From NCBI GenBank assembly GCA_022578605.1, contig MU394055.1, positions 376,902 through 440,901 on the forward strand: a stretch of DNA of 64,000 bases, read 5' to 3'. Both the position numbers and the translations under genes were made by a program. The notes beneath the pieces were generated by a model. It was not told the DNA's origin. It saw only the letters and a program-made list of their open reading frames with translations, and ran no database searches. Of this stretch, positions 61,081 to 64,000 are shown piece after piece; positions within the stretch are counted from its first letter, which is position 1; each line of letters begins with the position of its first letter. This DNA is from Camillea tinctor. Lineage: Eukaryota > Ascomycota > Sordariomycetes > Xylariales > Xylariaceae.

Positions 61081-61947
61081 TTAATGGCTTTTTATGACGG
61101 TCAACGAATCCAGAGCCTCCTTCTCCTTGTGTTCGGCCTTGATCTGCTCGAGGATGGGGGATAGGTAGGGAACGTCCTGTTCGGTTTCGCGCAGATTAGT
61201 ATATAATGCTATCGCAATACATAAGCAAAACCACCTCCTTCTCCTTGCCCTCCTTTCTTTGCGACGTTCGCAGTTTGTCTTTTTCACCCTCCTATTGTCT
61301 CTGCTACTTCTTCCGCATATTGTAGGCAGAGCTCGAAGATCCTGGGAGTCGGGTGATGTAGCAGTTTAGGGGAAGAGGGCCATTATATGCTCACCTCCTC
61401 GGGCTTGGTCCACTGGTCCTTGGGCAACAGCTTGTGCGAGACGCTGCACTGGTATGCGCGGCGGATGCGGTAGACACGGTCATAGCTTTCCTTGGGCGAT
61501 AGGCGCTGGATAGCCTTGAGCACGTCCTCGTCTTCCTCGAGGATGAGGTCATCGAACCTGTGAGCATGACAGACCATGGTTAGCTTTTTTTCCGCCTTTT
61601 TTTTTTTTTTTTTTGTTTCTCTCTTCCCGGCCGGACCCAATTGGTTCTTCCCTTGCCCCGCCAACTCTCATCCAATCCAATCCAATTCAATTGAAACCAA
61701 TGCTCTTCACTTCCCTTCTCTTCTCTTCTATCCAATGGGTTCCGCAATTGAGGTCCGTCCGGCGCAGATTGATATTGCGAAATTCGCGGGAGGGAGAGAG
61801 GGGCTGCTACTAGAAACGGGAGACGAACCTCAATCCAAGCTGACGGTAGCCGGCAGCATTGGCGTACCAGCTAGCGACGGGCTTGAGGAGGTTGTGCAGC
61901 CATGGCCGCTTGACGATGAAAGGAGCGAGAGTGGCGTAAGAGGGCAT
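61081..61947 (-). CDS. qcr7: Cytochrome bc1 complex subunit 7
   Basis: Minus-strand exons are 61947-61829, 61557-61395 and 61176-61081 (125 residues, close to the 127 of yeast Qcr7). It is a matrix-side subunit of respiratory complex III that contacts cytochrome b. The sequence shows the family pattern: [20 protein letters not shown], then [17 protein letters not shown] and a stretch ending [20 protein letters not shown]. It closes with [19 protein letters not shown] and [18 protein letters not shown]. There is no cleaved presequence, as expected for Qcr7. Intron 1 is long for this window (271 nt) and carries an 18-A run on the sense strand; its donor is GTTCGT. A CCAAT box lies upstream. Confidence 0.96.
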
Positions 61948-62135
61948 GGCGGGCGTTCGGAAAAAGGAGGAAGGGGGTTTATGGTGGAAGGTGGTAAGAG
62001 GCTGGTATATGGTAAAGTCTTGTAAGTCTTATAAGGTTAATGAAGAGTTGGAAAGGTTCCAAAATCACGCCCCAGGCCTTGCCCATCCCACAAAAAATGG
62101 ATCATGTGACTTGGCTCGCATATAGTGCTCAGCTA

Positions 62136-62140
62136 ATTGG
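62136..62140 (-). promoter_or_regulatory. CCAAT box upstream of qcr7
   Basis: CCAAT on the minus strand about 190 bases upstream of the qcr7 start. The HAP complex is known to drive respiratory genes through CCAAT; its use here is inferred. Confidence 0.35.
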
Positions 62141-62810
62141 TCCAAACCTTGTTCCGTTTTATTGTAGTACTACATAGTACCTACTCACTCCCGCATTTAC
62201 AGCCTCAGCCACTCATACAAAGTCCCCGTTGCTTAGTAGTGTAGGTGCATAAGTACCCAGGTTACTACTATATAACCTACAATGCTGCTCCGGAGTCCGG
62301 AACCTTTATTATTTTATTTTATATCTTAGTATGAATTGCATTTGTAGAGGGAAAAAGAAAAGAAGTAATTTTAAAACGATGCATTGCCTTTATATATGTA
62401 TATATATCAATACTTTAGGTTTGCATCTGAAGCAAGTTGGGTATTATCTACCTAAGGCACGCAAGCTTTATAGGTAAAGTATGGAGATGGGTAAACTTGG
62501 ATATTCCTCGGGGTTCTTCAATTTATTTCTTTTTTCTTTTTAAAATTTAATACTAGGTTTGGTCCGACCGGGTGAGGCTAGAGAGTCAGGTAGTACGAAT
62601 ATCACATAAGGGACGGCTCACTACGTCAGGACCTACCTACAATTAGGGATTCGGGACTTCCCTACTTCTGCTGACCTCTACCCTCTACAGTTGGAAGTGA
62701 CGAACAGCGACTTCCCGTTATGCAGGAGAGTAACAAAGCAGCAATAGACATTTATTAGTCGTACTTAGTTTCCTTTCTTTCCTTTCTATTCTTCTTCCCC
62801 CTCCCATTTG

Positions 62811-62845
62811 CTCTCTCTCTCTCACACACATTCTCTCTCTCTCCC
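62811..62845. repeat. CT/CA microsatellite
   Basis: CT dinucleotides interrupted by a short CACACA run. Confidence 0.85.
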
Positions 62846-63480
62846 TTTCTTTCTTCATGTCTCGTGAACATAAAAATTGCCTCAGAGATCTCATAGGCTA
62901 ACACGTTATTTTTTTACCTGTCACTGTCATCCTGTGACTTATATCTCATAATTATTTCATTGAGAGGACTTTCTATTCTCTTTCTTTCTTTTTTTCTCTC
63001 CTTTTTTTTTCTAGAGTTAAGACACACAGTAAAGAAAAAAAAAGGGATTCTATAAATTTTATTTTTTTCACAAGGTTTTAAAAGTGAGACAGAAAGAGAT
63101 AGAGAAGATAGATGGTGAACAGACGGAGCGGACCCGCTTCCACGAAACCAAAAATTCCGATATTCTACTAATCAATCTCCTCATCTTCAACGCCAGCGCC
63201 GACGCCGCTACTGCCGCCACTGTCAACAACTGCCACTAACACCACTACAACCACTTACTACTATCACTACCAACACCACCAACACTACTGCTATCTCCGT
63301 CTTCCACCCCTCTCTATCTCTCTTTTTCCCCCCTTCTCTATCATTCTCACATCAACACCCCATACAACACTCTTTCTTCCAACCTGAAAGGGACGTTTTC
63401 CGGATGTCAATGGCATGCGATAATCGATAGCTACAGTGTCGACGGTGGACTTGCGAGGGTGTGTTCCCCCGCACACCGCA

Positions 63481-63524
63481 CGCACACATCATACACACAC
63501 ACACTCTCATACAAACACACACTG
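63481..63524. repeat. CA-rich microsatellite in 5' leader
   Basis: Imperfect ACAC repeats between positions 63481 and 63524, about 220 bases before the terminal start codon. Confidence 0.85.
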
Positions 63525-63742
63525 CATACTCCGTACACGCGCGCACAAGCACACGGTTCCTCTTAGCGATCCTGCGACTTTCCCCCGAGTCAATTACCAC
63601 GCCGCGAGCCATCACGATCCTTATCCACCCCCCTCCTTTCCCTTACGATTCAATCGCTTTCTGGGGCCTCGGAATTCCCAGTCCAGAGGCCCCAACACAC
63701 CCCCATCGTGTCCATTGTCGGACTCCTGCTATCAGCAAGGGG

Positions 63743-64000
63743 ATGTCTCACGGCCAAGCCCAGAGCCATCCGACAGGACGCTCGCCTGACCAGACGCCGG
63801 AATATGGGGGTTTCTCCCATCAGAATTCACCGACAGCTCCCCCCACCAGCTCGTCGGCAGATCAGCATAGCCCAGTCCCTCCCCGGACCTTGGCTTCGGC
63901 GGTAGCCGCTATGGAGTTGCACGACACCCAGGGCTTGACCCCGTTACAAAGGTGGGCTGCAGACGCCTCCGAATCACGCTTCAATGCCCTTTCTGGTGCG
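63743..64000 (+). CDS. 5' end of an unrecognised gene, first 86 residues
   Basis: An ATG at 63743 opens a frame that runs off the right edge. It begins MSHGQAQSHPTGRSPDQTPE and is Pro/Ser/His-rich and disordered for about 57 residues. It then becomes AVAAMELHDTQGLTPLQRWAA, which looks like the start of a helical, folded part. The long pyrimidine-rich leader upstream suits a fungal gene start. A second in-frame ATG (MELHDTQG) at 63911 is an alternative start. The family cannot be told from this part. Confidence 0.6.
   Translation, partial: MSHGQAQSHPTGRSPDQTPEYGGFSHQNSPTAPPTSSSADQHSPVPPRTLASAVAAMELHDTQGLTPLQRWAADASESRFNALSGA

Larger units (their letters stand above)
61948..63742. other. Divergent intergenic region, 1.8 kb
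   Basis: Promoters of qcr7 (left) and of the terminal gene (right). It contains CT and CA microsatellites (62811-62845 and 63481-63524), pyrimidine tracts at 62975-63012, and a TACTCCGTA motif at 63527-63535. The long pyrimidine-rich stretch from 63160 to 63400 looks like a 5' leader. No gene is seen. Confidence 0.5.

Noticed and set aside
61576..62025. 149-codon plus-strand frame across qcr7 exon 1
   Set aside because: Runs through the T tract of qcr7 intron 1 and opposite a well-supported exon.

Overview
The window is nuclear DNA of a filamentous ascomycete (Pezizomycotina). The basis is gene structure: short introns with GTRNGT donors, CTAAC/CTGAC branch sites and pyrimidine-rich acceptors, together with fungal-type proteins (Mnn9-type mannosyltransferase, Ecm33, DUF2408, fungal SCS2/VAP). 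Gene style and protein sequences would fit Sordariomycetes best, but I cannot place it to genus. All exon models were read by eye from splice signals, codon phase and family conservation. No transcript evidence was available.

Layout: (1) 1-6.5 kb holds the 3' end of an unknown gene, an MFS transporter (+) and a membrane J-domain protein (-). (2) 6.5-20.2 kb is gene-poor. It contains only a large F-box protein (12.4-14.6 kb, +) and a small Gly/His-rich protein (16.6-17.0 kb, -). (3) 20.2-35 kb is a housekeeping block: membrane-anchored GH43 arabinanase (+), sphingolipid delta-4 desaturase (+), ER VAP/Scs2 (-), UBA-zinc finger-UBX protein (+), ribosomal stalk protein P1 (-), DUF2408/UPF0662 protein (+) and a mitochondrial YCII-domain protein (-). 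(4) 37-47 kb: a small Ser-rich protein (+), peroxisomal Pcs60/oxalyl-CoA synthetase-like enzyme (-), SPF45-like splicing factor (+) and the GPI protein Ecm33 (-). (5) 47-53.9 kb is gene-poor, with one doubtful small gene near 50.8 kb. (6) 53.9-64 kb: 3-methyladenine DNA glycosylase (-), Mnn9-family mannan polymerase subunit (+), QCR7 of respiratory complex III (-) and the 5' part of an unknown gene (+) cut by the window end.

The genes do not form a biosynthetic cluster. Functional themes that recur are the ER and cell envelope (desaturase, VAP, Mnn9, Ecm33, J protein), organelle energy metabolism (QCR7, YCII, Pcs60) and RNA or protein handling (SPF45, P1, UBX, F-box). I found no convincing transposon, CRISPR array, rRNA gene or intact tRNA. 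The most interesting points are gene-structure oddities: a 13-nt and a 15-nt microexon and an in-frame 57-nt GC-AG intron. Others are a type II membrane anchor on a normally secreted arabinanase, possible alternative-start targeting in two genes, a recurrent intergenic 9-mer, and a few small genes without a recognisable family.
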